The notes: generated from the letters alone by a model not told the origin. 60,641 nt of DNA from Nitrobacter vulgaris (GCF_002028545.1 NZ_MWPQ01000009.1:1-60641); one strand, 5' to 3'. Counted from the stretch's first letter, positions 43,697 through 54,015 are shown. Translations and numbers: made by a program.

Positions 43697-44619
43697 GCAA
43701 GGCGCCACGGCATTTTCTCGATCTGTTCGACGTGCCGAGGACGGAACTGCGCGCGATTCTCGACGCCAGCGTCGCGATGAAGAAGCGACGCAAGGAGGGC
43801 CGGATCGCCGACAGGTCGCTCGAAGGCAAGACGCTGGCGATGATCTTCGACAAGCCCTCGACACGCACCCGCGTGTCGTTCGACGTCGGCATGCGCCAGC
43901 TCGGTGGCGAGGCGATCATGCTGACCGGGGCCGAAATGCAGCTCGGACGCGGCGAGACCATCGCTGATACCGCGAAGGTGCTGTCACGCTTCGTCGATAT
44001 CATCATGATCCGCATCCTCAGCCACGACGCGCTGACGGAACTGGCGACCCACGCAACCGTGCCCGTCATCAACGGACTGACGCGGCGATCGCACCCCTGC
44101 CAGGTGATGGCCGACGTGATGACTTTCGAGGAACACCGCGGGCCTATCAAGGGCCGTACCGTGGCGTGGACCGGCGACGACAACAACGTGCTGGCGTCGT
44201 GGGCGCACGCGGCGGAGCGCTTCAGCTTTAATCTCAACATCGCGACTCCGCCGGAGCTTGCACCGAACAAGCTGCTGAAGGACTGGATCAGATCGAGCGG
44301 CGCGCCGATCAGGCTCGTCACGGATCCGGAAGCGGCGGTGCGCGGCGCAGACTGCATCGTCACCGACACCTGGGTGTCGATGGGCGACAAAGACGGCGAG
44401 CACCGTCACAATCTGCTCAAGCCTTACCAGGTCAATTCAAAGCTGATGCGGCTCGCAAAGCCGGACGCGCTGTTCATGCACTGCCTGCCGGCGCATCGCG
44501 GCGACGAGGTCACCGACGAGGTAATTGACGGACCGCAGTCGGTGGTGTTCGACGAGGCCGAAAACCGGCTGCACGCGCAGAAGGGCATTCTGGCCTGGTG
44601 TCTCCACGCGGCGGGATAG
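43693..44619 (+). CDS. argF: Ornithine carbamoyltransferase
   Basis: Makes citrulline from ornithine and carbamoyl phosphate. Carbamoyl-phosphate loop STRTR in [25 protein letters not shown] and the ornithine loop [11 protein letters not shown] are all present. 308 aa. The start overlaps the argD stop. Confidence 0.97.
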   Translation: MSKAPRHFLDLFDVPRTELRAILDASVAMKKRRKEGRIADRSLEGKTLAMIFDKPSTRTRVSFDVGMRQLGGEAIMLTGAEMQLGRGETIADTAKVLSRFVDIIMIRILSHDALTELATHATVPVINGLTRRSHPCQVMADVMTFEEHRGPIKGRTVAWTGDDNNVLASWAHAAERFSFNLNIATPPELAPNKLLKDWIRSSGAPIRLVTDPEAAVRGADCIVTDTWVSMGDKDGEHRHNLLKPYQVNSKLMRLAKPDALFMHCLPAHRGDEVTDEVIDGPQSVVFDEAENRLHAQKGILAWCLHAAG

Positions 44620-44640
44620 CGGAGCGGTTTCGGCCGGTGT

Positions 44641-44674
44641 TTTAAGGAGGCGGCCAATTTAAGGAGGCGGCCAA
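44641..44674 (+). repeat. Tandem 17-bp duplication
   Basis: TTTAAGGAGGCGGCCAA occurs twice with no gap just after argF. Each copy contains an RBS-like AAGGAGG but no gene starts nearby. Probably replication slippage. Confidence 0.8.
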
Positions 44675-44691
44675 GCCTGATGTAACGCGAG

Positions 44692-45963
44692 CTAGCCCGG
44701 CCGGCGTCCCGCGCGGGGGGCATGAGATTCCAGAGCACGGATGCGGTCGGCCAGCGTGCTAACCGGAATCGCTCCGTTACCCGCCGAGCCATTGACCGTT
44801 TTCGTGGCTTTGGCGGGACCCGTAGCTGTTGCCGTCAGGATGGCTTCGATCGGGGAATCCGGCCCTTCGATGGTCATGGCCAGCCTCGCGACTTCGGCGG
44901 CGATGTCATTAATGTGCTCCCGCAACAGCGCGTTTTCCATCTGCTCGACCGTACCGGACTCCGCCTGACGCTGGAGCACGTTGATGTCGCGCTGCAATTT
45001 GGTTCGCTCGTCGTGGGCAGCGCGCAGCGCCCGTTCGGTCGCCAGTATTTCGTTGCGCAGCCCATCGATGAGCGGAGACTTACCGCCGTTTAGCGACGCA
45101 ATCTCGTCGCGTAACTCACTGTTGGCGCGTTCCGCGGCAGCTTTGACTCGCCGCAACTCACTGTTCTTCGTATTTCGCTCGGCAAGCGCCGTGGTCTGCG
45201 CAGCGAAGTCGGCTTCGAGTTCTCTGACCCGACCGCCGAGCCTTTCCGCGTCCTTGGTTTTGTCGATGAGCTGGCCGTCAATCTTGACGATGCGCTGGCT
45301 TAGATTCTCGACGTGTTTGCGTGCCTCGTCGCGCTCCCTGGCCGCGACTGTTGTTTGGCCGCGCTGTTGCTCGAGTAGTGTATTCGTAGCGGCGAGTTCG
45401 TTTTCGATATCGTTGAGGCGGCTCTGCAATCGCTCGATCTGCGCGCGTACGACGAACAGTTCGGCTTGCCGGCCTTCGGCAGTCAACGAGCGGTCCGACA
45501 AGTCCTGGCGAAGCCGCCCGAGTTCCTTTTGCCGCTCGGCGAGGGTCTGCTCGACGCTCCGCAACATTTCCGCCTTGGTGGCAAGCTCCTGTTCGGCTGA
45601 CTGCAATCGCTCCCCTGCCGTTTTCCCGCGTCCCTCTAGACTGAATATCCTCGCGTTCTTCTCGCCGAGCTCCACCTTCAGGCGGTTGATTGCGTCGGCC
45701 TTTTTGCCGAGCTCAGCGGACTGGCTGGCGACCTTCCTCTTGAGTTGGTCGACACTCATTTCCAGCCGCCGCGCCGACATCGCAAATTCGGCACGCAACT
45801 GATCTTTGTCGGCCTGGATTTCAGCCATCGACATCGGGGTAGCGGCTTCCATGCGTTTGATGGTGAGGCGGACTGCGCGGTCGTGCACGAGCGGCATGAC
45901 CATCAGTCCGCACAGCATCGAAATTAGAAAACCGATCGCCAGATACATGATCGGCTCGACCAT
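44692..45963 (-). CDS. Membrane-anchored coiled-coil protein, 423 aa
   Basis: Starts MVEPIMYLAIGFLISMLCGLMVM, one membrane anchor, then a coiled coil from about 50 to 340 with heptad-like Leu/Ala/Glu/Lys runs (AEIQADKDQLRAEF, RLQSAEQELATKAEM), and a Pro/Thr/Ala-rich tail with STLADRIRALESHAP. No enzyme domain. Similar proteins are Rhizobiales hypotheticals. It could be a scaffold or polarity factor. Converges with argF. Confidence 0.8.
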   Translation of the reverse strand: MVEPIMYLAIGFLISMLCGLMVMPLVHDRAVRLTIKRMEAATPMSMAEIQADKDQLRAEFAMSARRLEMSVDQLKRKVASQSAELGKKADAINRLKVELGEKNARIFSLEGRGKTAGERLQSAEQELATKAEMLRSVEQTLAERQKELGRLRQDLSDRSLTAEGRQAELFVVRAQIERLQSRLNDIENELAATNTLLEQQRGQTTVAARERDEARKHVENLSQRIVKIDGQLIDKTKDAERLGGRVRELEADFAAQTTALAERNTKNSELRRVKAAAERANSELRDEIASLNGGKSPLIDGLRNEILATERALRAAHDERTKLQRDINVLQRQAESGTVEQMENALLREHINDIAAEVARLAMTIEGPDSPIEAILTATATGPAKATKTVNGSAGNGAIPVSTLADRIRALESHAPRAGRRPG

Positions 45964-46154
45964 GGGCAACGCTCCACAACCCGGATAGGCGCTAGGGATC
46001 TGGTTACCATGCCACGGGCGGCCGGTAAAACGCCAGCGCTACGCCTCAATCGGTTTCCCAACCAAGCGGAATAGCCGCAAGAAAATGCTTTCAGTTAGTA
46101 ACGTGCGCGTACTTTGATGCAAGACCGCATCCTTCTGCGGATATTCGCTGGACG

Positions 46155-46760
46155 TCAGAACGGGTTCCAGGTCGCTTGGGGCGTATACTTCAAATAGCCG
46201 ATATTGGCGCCGAGCCGTAGTCCGAGACCCGAGCGGATCGGCACCAGCACGATGTTGTTTGCGGTCAGCGCCGTCATTCCGAAGCCGCCGACGATATAGG
46301 CGGAACCGTCGATGCCTGCGAAACGCTGATAGATCGCGCTTGTGGCGGGCAGGTTGTAGACCAGCGTCATGGTGCGGGCGCCGTCGCCGCCCCAGTCGAA
46401 TCCGACGGATGGCCCCTGCCAATAGACTTTCAGGTCGCCGGCATTCTTGGTGTAGAGGGTGCCCTCGCCGTAGCGCAGCCCCGCCACAAAGGCCCCCGAG
46501 CCTTCCTCGCCGAGGATGTAGCCGTTCGGCAGGCCCCATTGGCTCACCGCACGTTCGATGACCGAGGCGAGCCCGCGTGAGACGTTGCCGAAGAACCGGG
46601 TTCCGGATGTGAGGAGTTCATCCGACGAATAGGTCCCAGGACCGCTGCTCCGTTGTGCCGGCTGTGCCCGGTAAGGCGCCGATTGCTGGGCAGAGGCCGG
46701 CACAGTCCCGAACATCACCGCAGCGAGCGTGACCGCTGCAAGGCGCGAAATAAGAGTCAT
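46155..46760 (-). CDS. eipA: EipA/DUF1134 envelope protein, 201 aa
   Basis: Signal peptide MTLISRLAAVTLAAVMFGTV ending in ASAQ, then the DUF1134 domain: GTRFFGNVSRGLASVIERAV, GLPNGYILGEEGSGAFVAGL, GDLKVYWQGPSVGFDWG, and NNIVLVPIRSGLGLRLGANIGYLKYT. Brucella EipA is needed for envelope integrity and links to the lipid and LPS layers. Start chosen at the signal peptide ATG. Confidence 0.9.
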   Translation of the reverse strand: MTLISRLAAVTLAAVMFGTVPASAQQSAPYRAQPAQRSSGPGTYSSDELLTSGTRFFGNVSRGLASVIERAVSQWGLPNGYILGEEGSGAFVAGLRYGEGTLYTKNAGDLKVYWQGPSVGFDWGGDGARTMTLVYNLPATSAIYQRFAGIDGSAYIVGGFGMTALTANNIVLVPIRSGLGLRLGANIGYLKYTPQATWNPF

Positions 46761-46870
46761 GAAAAGCACCCCAAGTAGCAACTTGTCACTGCGTCCTTAA
46801 CCCGATGCTGAGATGCAGGTTCGTAGGATGCGGCGATCGTCCCCCGACTCGCGAGTTATCGGCACCAACT

Positions 46871-47377
46871 ATGACGGCACGGCGGCAGGAAAGATATGGC
46901 TTGCGCCTCGGAATAGCCGTGATCGCCTCGCTGGGGTGCGCCTTCGCTATCTCGGACATCAATTTGGCGGCTCGGGCCGCCACCTCCGAACGGGTCGTGG
47001 TCGACAGGTATACGGGGCTGGCGATCGGCGGGTTCGATCCCGTGGCTTTTTTTACCGACGCACGGCCGGTGCAGGGCGACGCCGACTACGAGGTCTCGCA
47101 GGGCGGCGCTATCTGGCGCTTCAGCAATCCCGACAACCGCGCCTTTTTCATCGCCAACCCCGATGTTTATAGTCCACGTTTCGGGGGCTACGATCCGGTG
47201 GATATTGCGCGGGGTGTGACTTGCGCTGGAACGGCGCGACTCTGGCTGATTTTCGGTCAGCGGCTTTATCTATTCGGTCATGAGGACAGTCGCGCGGCTT
47301 TCGCGGCTAATCCGACGCACTATCTGCGCGAGGCGACGCGCCGCTGGGCCGTGCTGAAAGAAACCCTCGCGCAGTAG
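46871..47377 (+). CDS. Exported YHS-domain-like protein, 168 aa
   Basis: Leader LGIAVIASLGCAFAI points to export. Mature part holds DRYTGLAIGGFDPVAFFTDARPVQGD, then GAIWRFSNPDNRAFFIANPDVYSPRFGGYDPV, the YHS (TRASH-like) pattern seen in secreted proteins of alphaproteobacteria, though the metal-binding Tyr-His-Ser is altered. Possibly a copper or thiol binding protein. Converges with cysQ. Confidence 0.8.
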   Translation: MTARRQERYGLRLGIAVIASLGCAFAISDINLAARAATSERVVVDRYTGLAIGGFDPVAFFTDARPVQGDADYEVSQGGAIWRFSNPDNRAFFIANPDVYSPRFGGYDPVDIARGVTCAGTARLWLIFGQRLYLFGHEDSRAAFAANPTHYLREATRRWAVLKETLAQ

Positions 47378-47394
47378 TGCTGCGCCGGCTTCGC

Positions 47395-48243
47395 CTAACC
47401 TCGGGGCGCGGCAGAAGGGTCGCCCCAGGCAATAAACTCCGGGACCAGAAACCCCTCGCGGGCTAGGCCGAAATGCAGCGGCGCACCCAACTCATCCGTG
47501 ACCTTGCCGCCGGCGGCGGTGACCAGAGCGTGACCTGCCGCAACGTCCCATTCGCCGGTCGGGGCGAGTCGTGGGTAGATATCGGCGCCGCCCTCCGCGA
47601 TCCGGCAGAACTTGACGGCGGAGCCGAGCGGTTTGCGCACCGCGCCGGGCCGGCGCTCGATGAATGCGTCCGAGCGGTGGTCGGCGTGGGAGCGGCTGAC
47701 GGCGGCGACCCATTGGGAGCCGGGGGGAGGAAGCGGTCGGGTCGCAATCGGCTTTGCGGCGCCGGACTCACCGCCGTCCGGCGTGACCGCGACGCGCTGG
47801 GCGCCGCGTCCGACAAGACCTCGCCAGATCGACCCGAGCGCCGGCGCGCCGATGATGCCGAGTAGCGGCACCCCGTCCGTCACGATTGCAAGGTTCACCG
47901 TGTATTCGTCGCGACCCGCGATGAATTCCTTGGTGCCATCCAGCGGATCGATCACGAACAAACTTCCGGAGTAAGGCGGTGTCGCGAGATGCACGCGCTC
48001 CTCGGACAGCACCGGAATATCGGGGCGGAGTTGCGCGAGTCCTTCGGCGATCACACGGTCAGAGGCGAGATCCGCGTCCGTGACGGGAGACCCGTCGATT
48101 TTGCCGCCGATCATCATGCGGCCGCGATTGACCGAGAGCACGGCGGCGCCGGCTTTCGCGACCAGTTCCGTGAGTGAGTCCATCAGCGCGGCAGCGGAGT
48201 GAGCGTCGATCACCGGCACGTTCGAGGTGTCCTTGCGTAGCAC
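47395..48243 (-). CDS. cysQ: 3'(2'),5'-bisphosphate nucleotidase CysQ
   Basis: Hydrolyses PAP from sulfate assimilation. Inositol monophosphatase fold: VLSEERV, DPLDGTKEFI (metal site) and GEWDVAAGHALV. The start is uncertain: GTG at 48243 or ATG at 48183 before DSLTELVAKAGAA; homologues begin near the latter. Length 262-282 aa. Confidence 0.92.
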   Translation of the reverse strand: MLRKDTSNVPVIDAHSAAALMDSLTELVAKAGAAVLSVNRGRMMIGGKIDGSPVTDADLASDRVIAEGLAQLRPDIPVLSEERVHLATPPYSGSLFVIDPLDGTKEFIAGRDEYTVNLAIVTDGVPLLGIIGAPALGSIWRGLVGRGAQRVAVTPDGGESGAAKPIATRPLPPPGSQWVAAVSRSHADHRSDAFIERRPGAVRKPLGSAVKFCRIAEGGADIYPRLAPTGEWDVAAGHALVTAAGGKVTDELGAPLHFGLAREGFLVPEFIAWGDPSAAPRG

Positions 48244-48372
48244 CGGGGGACGGCGGCGACTGCCTCAAGGTGGCAGCACAGGCTCAGGCCGTGTATCAAA
48301 CTCTGAAGATCGTTTGATTCGCCATGTCCGCGTGCTGCGGAGTTGCCGAAACTGATCCCAGGAATACATTTT

Positions 48373-49020
48373 ATGTCTGGCACACCGTCTCCCGATTCCG
48401 CTCCCGACGCGCTTGAACTCGCGGCACTGCTCTGTTCACGCGTCTGTCACGACCTCATTAGTCCCGTAGGCGCAATCGTCAACGGACTTGAGGTATTGGA
48501 CGACGATCCCAAGCCGGACGATCGTGAGTTTGCCCTCGATTTGATTCGCAAGAGCGCCAAAATTGCCTCGGCGCGGTTGCAGTTTTGCCGTCTCGCATTC
48601 GGGGCAGCGGGCTCGGCCGGAGCGCAGATCGACCTCGGCGATGCCCAGAACATGGCGAAGGGCCATTTCGAGGACGGCAAGATCACGCTCGCCTGGAATT
48701 TACCGCGCCTTCTGCTGCCGAAGAACAGGGTGAAACTCTTGCTCAACTTGCTGATGATCGCGCAGCAGACGATTCCCCGCGGGGGAGTGCTAACGGTCGA
48801 CTCGCTCGGGGAGGGCGAGGCCATGGGCTTCCGGATCACCGCCGCCGGGTTGAATGCCCGCGTGTCGCAGCCCGTCGCCGATCTTCTAGCGTCTGGTTCG
48901 TCCAACACCGTCGATGCCCACGCGGTTCAACCCTATTACACCCGTCTGCTGGCAGACGCCTGCGGCATCAGCATTTCGCTTGTCGCCGACGGCGACCAGG
49001 TGGTTGCGACTGCCAACTAA
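48373..49020 (+). CDS. chpT: Histidine phosphotransferase ChpT
   Basis: Passes phosphate from CckA to CtrA and CpdR. Phospho-His 26 in SRVCHDLISPVGAIVNGLE; the degenerate ATPase-like C-terminal half lacks ATP motifs. AGGA lies 10 bases before the ATG. 215 aa, normal. ctrA is in the same window, 8 kb away. Confidence 0.95.
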   Translation: MSGTPSPDSAPDALELAALLCSRVCHDLISPVGAIVNGLEVLDDDPKPDDREFALDLIRKSAKIASARLQFCRLAFGAAGSAGAQIDLGDAQNMAKGHFEDGKITLAWNLPRLLLPKNRVKLLLNLLMIAQQTIPRGGVLTVDSLGEGEAMGFRITAAGLNARVSQPVADLLASGSSNTVDAHAVQPYYTRLLADACGISISLVADGDQVVATAN

Positions 49021-49232
49021 AGCCTCCGCCTCACCGACCAGGTTAACAAATGGTTTCCAGGTTGGACGCAATGGTTTCGAAGCTCGTTGCGAATGATGGT
49101 CTCGGTCGTTTTGTTTACCAGTTTGGCGGGCTCTTTTTGACTTGCTCAACCAATGTTAACGCTTTGCGGTGAAACTGGCCCGGCCGTGAAAGGCGCGACG
49201 ACGTCGCCTCGGCGTTTCGAAGGCCAGAAGGC

Positions 49233-51908
49233 ATGGATGATCTTCTTTGCGAATTCCTGACCGAGACCAACGAGAGTTTGGACACGGTTGACAACCAGCT
49301 CGTCCGATTCGAGCAGGATCCAAACAATGCGAAGATATTGGATAATATCTTCCGGCTAGTCCATACCATCAAGGGAACGTGCGGCTTTCTGGGCCTTCCA
49401 AGGCTAGAAGCGCTCGCTCATGCGGCGGAGACGCTGATGGGCAAGTTTCGTGACGGCATGCCGGTGACCGGCGAGGCCGTGACGCTTATTCTCTCCACCA
49501 TCGATCGTATCAAGGACATCTTGGGCCAGCTCGAGGCGACCGGAACGGAGCCGGAGGGGGCCGACGCCGATCTGATCGATGCATTGCATCACATGGCCGA
49601 GGATGGTCCGTCCAACGCCGCTCCCGAGCCGTCCGAGCCCATGTCGGCAGATGAAACGGCGGGGACGCTCACCTACCAGATTCTCGAACGACCTCTGCGC
49701 CCCGGCGAGGTGTCGCTTGATGATCTCGAGCGCGCGTTCCGTGAGACGAATGTCGAGCCGACTGCGCCTGCTTCGCAGCCCGCGCCCGAAGTGTCCGCGG
49801 CGCCCGTTGCTTCGAAGCCAGTCGCAAAGGCTGCTCCGAAGAAAGTGGAGGATGCTCCGGAAGGCGATCGGGTCGCCAACCAGTCCATTCGCGTCAATGT
49901 GGATACGCTTGAGCACCTGATGACGATGGTGTCCGAGCTCGTGTTAACGCGCAACCAGCTGCTCGAGATCAGCCGTCGCCAAGAAGACAACGAATTCAAG
50001 GTGCCGCTGCAACGGTTGTCCAACGTCACCGCGGAGCTGCAGGAGGGCGTCATGAAGACGCGGATGCAGCCTATCGGCAACGCCTGGCAGAAGCTGCCCC
50101 GCATCGTGCGAGACCTCTCGAGCGAACTCGGCAAGCAGATCGAACTCGAGATGCATGGTGCCGACACCGAACTCGACCGTCAGGTTCTCGATCTCATCAA
50201 GGATCCGCTGACGCACATGGTACGAAATTCCGCCGATCATGGCCTGGAAACACCGGCCGAGCGCGTCAAGGCGGGCAAGCCGGAGCAGGGCTCGATCCGT
50301 CTTTCGGCGTATCACGAGGGCGGCCACATCATTATCTGCATCGCTGACAACGGCCGCGGTCTCAATACCGAGCGCATTAAGGCCAAGGCCATTCAAAACG
50401 GTTTGGCGACCGAGGCCGAAATCGAGAAGATGACTGAGGCGCAGATCCATAAGTTCATCTTCGCACCGGGGTTCTCCACCGCTGCAGCTGTAACCAGCGT
50501 CTCCGGTCGCGGCGTCGGTATGGATGTGGTGCGGACCAATATCGATCAGATCGGCGGTACAATCGACGTCAAGTCGGTGGCCGGCGAGGGTTCGAGTGTC
50601 ACCATCAAAATTCCGCTGACGCTGGCGATCGTGTCTGCGCTGATCGTGGAGGCCACGGGTGATCGCTTTGCGATACCGCAGCTTTCGGTGGTCGAGCTGG
50701 TGCGCGCGCGCGCCAATTCGGAGCACCGTATCGAGCGGATCAGGGACACTCCGGTCTTGCGGCTGCGAAATAAGCTCTTGCCATTGATGCACTTGAAGAC
50801 CCTTCTGAAGATCGATGATGGCTCGGCCAGCGATCCCGAGAACGGCTTCATCGTGGTCACGCAGGTCGGCAACCAGACCTTCGGTATCGTCGTGGACGGC
50901 GTGTTCCATACGGAGGAAATCGTGGTCAAGCCGATGTCGACCATGCTGCGGCATATCGGCATGTTCTCGGGCAACACCATCCTGGGCGACGGTGCTGTGA
51001 TCATGATCATCGACCCGAACGGGATCGCCCACGCGCTGGGCGCATCGGTCTTGTCTCAGCAAGAGATCTCCGATGAGAGCGCTGCGCGAGCCAGCGCCGC
51101 CGAGCAGACATCACTTCTGGTCTTCCGTGCCGGATCGGATCAACCCAAGGCCGTGCCGCTCGCACTGGTCACGCGACTGGAAGAGATCGCGGTCGACAAG
51201 ATCGAGATCTCCGACGGCCGCTATATGGTGCAGTACCGCGATCAGCTCATGCCACTGATTCAGATGGATGGCGTTTCGGTTGGAAAAGACGGGTCGCAAC
51301 CGGTCCTGGTGTTCGCTGATGACGACCGGGCAGCGGGGCTGGTGGTCGACGAGATCATCGACATCGTCGAGGAGCGTCTGAACATCGAGGTGGCGAGCAG
51401 CCAGCAGGGCATCCTCGGCTCCGCCGTCATCAAGGGCCGGGCGACGGACGTAATCGATATCGGTCATTTCCTGCCGATGGCCTTCGCCGACTGGTTCAAG
51501 CGCAAGGAGATGCGTGCGGCTGCCACTGCGCGGTCGGTGCTGCTGGTGGATGACAGCGCCTTCTTCCGCAACATGCTCGCGCCGGTTCTCAAGGCTGCAG
51601 GCTATCAGGTTCGGCTCGCGACCAACGCGCGGGAAGGTCTCGTCGCGCTGCGGTCGGGTCAGGAATTCGACGCGATCCTCACAGACATCGAAATGCCGGA
51701 CATGAACGGCTTCGAGTTCGCGGAGACGGTGCGCTCCGATAACCGCTTGAACGGCACTCCGATTATTGCGCTGTCGTCGATGATTTCTCCGGCCGCGATC
51801 GAACGGGGCCGTCAGGCCGGTTTCCACGACTACGTAGCCAAATTCGACCGGCCTGGCCTGATTGCTGCACTGAAGGAGCAGACCGCCGAAATTTGCCGGG
51901 CGGCATGA
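49233..51908 (+). CDS. cheA: Hybrid chemotaxis kinase CheA with receiver domain, 891 aa
   Basis: Order: HPt with His 44 (LVHTIKGTCGF), a Pro/Ala-rich linker, dimerisation (SIRVNVDTLEHLMTMVSEL), HATPase (RNSADHGLETPAERV, then VSGRGVGMDVVRTNI), a CheW-like domain about 500-635, a second CheW-like domain about 640-765, and a receiver domain from about 770 with VLLVDDSAFF, ILTDIEMPDMNG and DYVAKF. This CheA-REC form is found in alphaproteobacterial che clusters. Operon with cheW, cheY, cheB, cheR. Confidence 0.95.
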   Translation: MDDLLCEFLTETNESLDTVDNQLVRFEQDPNNAKILDNIFRLVHTIKGTCGFLGLPRLEALAHAAETLMGKFRDGMPVTGEAVTLILSTIDRIKDILGQLEATGTEPEGADADLIDALHHMAEDGPSNAAPEPSEPMSADETAGTLTYQILERPLRPGEVSLDDLERAFRETNVEPTAPASQPAPEVSAAPVASKPVAKAAPKKVEDAPEGDRVANQSIRVNVDTLEHLMTMVSELVLTRNQLLEISRRQEDNEFKVPLQRLSNVTAELQEGVMKTRMQPIGNAWQKLPRIVRDLSSELGKQIELEMHGADTELDRQVLDLIKDPLTHMVRNSADHGLETPAERVKAGKPEQGSIRLSAYHEGGHIIICIADNGRGLNTERIKAKAIQNGLATEAEIEKMTEAQIHKFIFAPGFSTAAAVTSVSGRGVGMDVVRTNIDQIGGTIDVKSVAGEGSSVTIKIPLTLAIVSALIVEATGDRFAIPQLSVVELVRARANSEHRIERIRDTPVLRLRNKLLPLMHLKTLLKIDDGSASDPENGFIVVTQVGNQTFGIVVDGVFHTEEIVVKPMSTMLRHIGMFSGNTILGDGAVIMIIDPNGIAHALGASVLSQQEISDESAARASAAEQTSLLVFRAGSDQPKAVPLALVTRLEEIAVDKIEISDGRYMVQYRDQLMPLIQMDGVSVGKDGSQPVLVFADDDRAAGLVVDEIIDIVEERLNIEVASSQQGILGSAVIKGRATDVIDIGHFLPMAFADWFKRKEMRAAATARSVLLVDDSAFFRNMLAPVLKAAGYQVRLATNAREGLVALRSGQEFDAILTDIEMPDMNGFEFAETVRSDNRLNGTPIIALSSMISPAAIERGRQAGFHDYVAKFDRPGLIAALKEQTAEICRAA

Positions 51909-51919
51909 AGGACCAGATG

Positions 51920-52390
51920 ATGACCACGGTAAATCACGCAAACGAAAGCGCACTCACCGAATACGTCACCGCGACGATCGGCGACCAGTTGTTTGGGCTG
52001 CCGATCTCACGCGTGCAGGACGTGTTCAAGCCGGAACGTCTAACCCGCGTGCCGCTGGCCTCGAACGATATCGCGGGCGTCCTGAATCTGCGGGGCCGTA
52101 TCGTCACCGCGATCGATATGCGCGCCCGGCTCAAACTTCCCAAGGGAGAAGCCGGTCGCCCGCCCATGGCTATCGGCGTCGAACTGCGCGGTGAGTCCTA
52201 CGGACTTTTGATCGACTCGATCGGCGAGGTCATGAAACTCCCGGATGAGGGCCGCGAGGTCAATCCGGCTAATCTCGACCTGCGGATGGCGGAGCTGTCG
52301 GCAGGTGTGTATCGGCTGGATGGGCAGTTAATGGTTGTTCTCGATGTCGATCGTGTTCTGGAGATTGGACCTGACAAGCTTGCAGCTTGA
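51920..52390 (+). CDS. cheW: Chemotaxis coupling protein CheW
   Basis: 156 aa CheW fold: FGLPISRVQDVFKPERLTRVPLA, then VLNLRGRIVTAIDMRARL, and MVVLDVDRVLEIG. The start at 51920 follows AAGGA by 7 bases; earlier ATGs at 51905 and 51917 are possible, the first overlapping the cheA stop (ATGA). Confidence 0.95.
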   Translation: MTTVNHANESALTEYVTATIGDQLFGLPISRVQDVFKPERLTRVPLASNDIAGVLNLRGRIVTAIDMRARLKLPKGEAGRPPMAIGVELRGESYGLLIDSIGEVMKLPDEGREVNPANLDLRMAELSAGVYRLDGQLMVVLDVDRVLEIGPDKLAA

Positions 52391-52440
52391 CCCGGCAAAT
52401 GCCGGCCGAGGGAAAGCGCTGAAAAGACACGGAGACCAAA

Positions 52441-52806
52441 ATGAAAACGTGCCTGATCGTTGACGACTCGAGTGTCATTCGCAAGGTCGCACGACGTATC
52501 CTGGAGGGCTTTAATTTCCACATCGTCGAGGCGGAGGATGGCGAGAAGGCGCTGGATGTTTGCAGGCGTGAACTGCCTGACGCCGTGCTTCTGGACTGGA
52601 ATATGCCGGTCATGGATGGCTACGAATTCCTTCGCAACCTTCGCCGGATGCCTGGCGGCGATCAGCCGAAGGTTGTGTTCTGCACCACGGAGAATGATGT
52701 GGCGCACATCGCCCGCGCGCTCCACGCCGGCGCCAACGAATACATCATGAAGCCGTTCGACAAGGACATCGTGTCAGCCAAATTTCAGGAAATCGGCCTG
52801 ATCTAA
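52441..52806 (+). CDS. cheY: Chemotaxis response regulator CheY
   Basis: Single receiver domain of 121 aa with Asp pair in LIVDDSSVI, phospho-Asp 52 (LDWNMPVMDG), Thr in FCTTEND and Lys in IMKPFD. Would bind the flagellar motor or act as a phosphate sink for the hybrid CheA. Confidence 0.95.
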   Translation: MKTCLIVDDSSVIRKVARRILEGFNFHIVEAEDGEKALDVCRRELPDAVLLDWNMPVMDGYEFLRNLRRMPGGDQPKVVFCTTENDVAHIARALHAGANEYIMKPFDKDIVSAKFQEIGLI

Positions 52807-52860
52807 ATCTCGTCGCGATCCGGACGGCTGGACATTTTTATTCGTTGCGTGGGGTGGGGC

Positions 52861-54015
52861 ATGAGTACTGCTGTGGCAAGTCCGGTGGCTCAAGATTCGA
52901 GAAAGCAGGAGCCGCTGCGCGTCATGGTGGTCGACGACTCCGTCGTAATACGCGGACTGATTTCCCGATGGATCGAGGCTGAACCCGACATGATAGTTGC
53001 GGCCTCGCTGCGCACCGGGCTCGACGCCGTCAAGCAGGTTGAGCGCGCCAATCCCGATGTCGTGGTCCTCGATATCGAAATGCCCGAACTCGACGGCATT
53101 TCCGCGCTGCCGCAACTGCTGGCCAAAAAGCGCAACCTCATTGTCATCATGGCCTCGACGTTGACACGCCGCAATGCGGAGATCAGCTTCAAGGCGCTGT
53201 CGCTCGGCGCCGCCGATTACATTCCGAAGCCCGAGAGCACGCGCGAGATCGCGGCGGCTGATATCTTCAAGCATGACCTGATCCAGAAGATCCGGCACCT
53301 CGCTGCAAAACGTCGTCGTCCGGCGACGGCCGCCGCACCGCCGCTGGTCCCGCGCGAACAGGAACCGCTGGCCAAAGCTACTCCTGCGACGAGCCGCCCC
53401 CCGCCAACGCTGCGTGCCTTCAGCGCAAACGTCCCGCGTGTGCTGCTGATCGGCTCGTCCACGGGCGGGCCGCAGGCGCTGATGGCGCTGGTGGCCGGAA
53501 TAGGGCCGGTGATCGACCGTTGTCCGGTGCTGATCACCCAGCACATGCCGCCGACGTTCACCACCATTCTCGCCGAGCATCTGGCGCGGGCCGCAGGGCG
53601 CCCCGCGCATGAGGGAGTGGATCAGGAGACCGTGAAGCAGGGTCATATCTATCTTGCACCCGGCGGTCGTCACATGCGGGTGGTCCGAAAAGGAGTAGAC
53701 GCGGTCATCGTTCTGGATGACGGCCCGGCGGTGAATTTCTGCAAACCAGCCGTCGATCCTCTGTTCACGTCGGCGATAGACGTCTGGCAGGGCAGCGCTC
53801 TGGCCGTGATCCTGACCGGAATGGGATCCGATGGAATGCGCGGCGGCAGGCAGATTGTCGCCGCCGGGGGGAATGTCATCGCGCAGGACGAAGCGAGCAG
53901 CGTGGTGTGGGGAATGCCAGGCGCCGCTGTCCAGGACGGAATTTGCGCGGCCGTTCTGCCGCTTCAACAAATCGCTCCGAAGCTGGTTCGGTTATTTGCG
54001 GGAGACCGTCTGTGA
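52861..54015 (+). CDS. cheB: Chemotaxis methylesterase CheB
   Basis: Receiver domain ([12 protein letters not shown], phospho-Asp 71 in [12 protein letters not shown]), linker, then methylesterase with Ser near 198 in [12 protein letters not shown], His in TQHMPPTFT and Asp in MGSDGMRGG. 384 aa. Start at the ATG of MSTAVAS. Its stop overlaps the cheR GTG. Confidence 0.96.
   Translation: MSTAVASPVAQDSRKQEPLRVMVVDDSVVIRGLISRWIEAEPDMIVAASLRTGLDAVKQVERANPDVVVLDIEMPELDGISALPQLLAKKRNLIVIMASTLTRRNAEISFKALSLGAADYIPKPESTREIAAADIFKHDLIQKIRHLAAKRRRPATAAAPPLVPREQEPLAKATPATSRPPPTLRAFSANVPRVLLIGSSTGGPQALMALVAGIGPVIDRCPVLITQHMPPTFTTILAEHLARAAGRPAHEGVDQETVKQGHIYLAPGGRHMRVVRKGVDAVIVLDDGPAVNFCKPAVDPLFTSAIDVWQGSALAVILTGMGSDGMRGGRQIVAAGGNVIAQDEASSVVWGMPGAAVQDGICAAVLPLQQIAPKLVRLFAGDRL

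Noticed and set aside
49944-51062. Minus-strand 372-codon frame
   Set aside because: Antisense to cheA.
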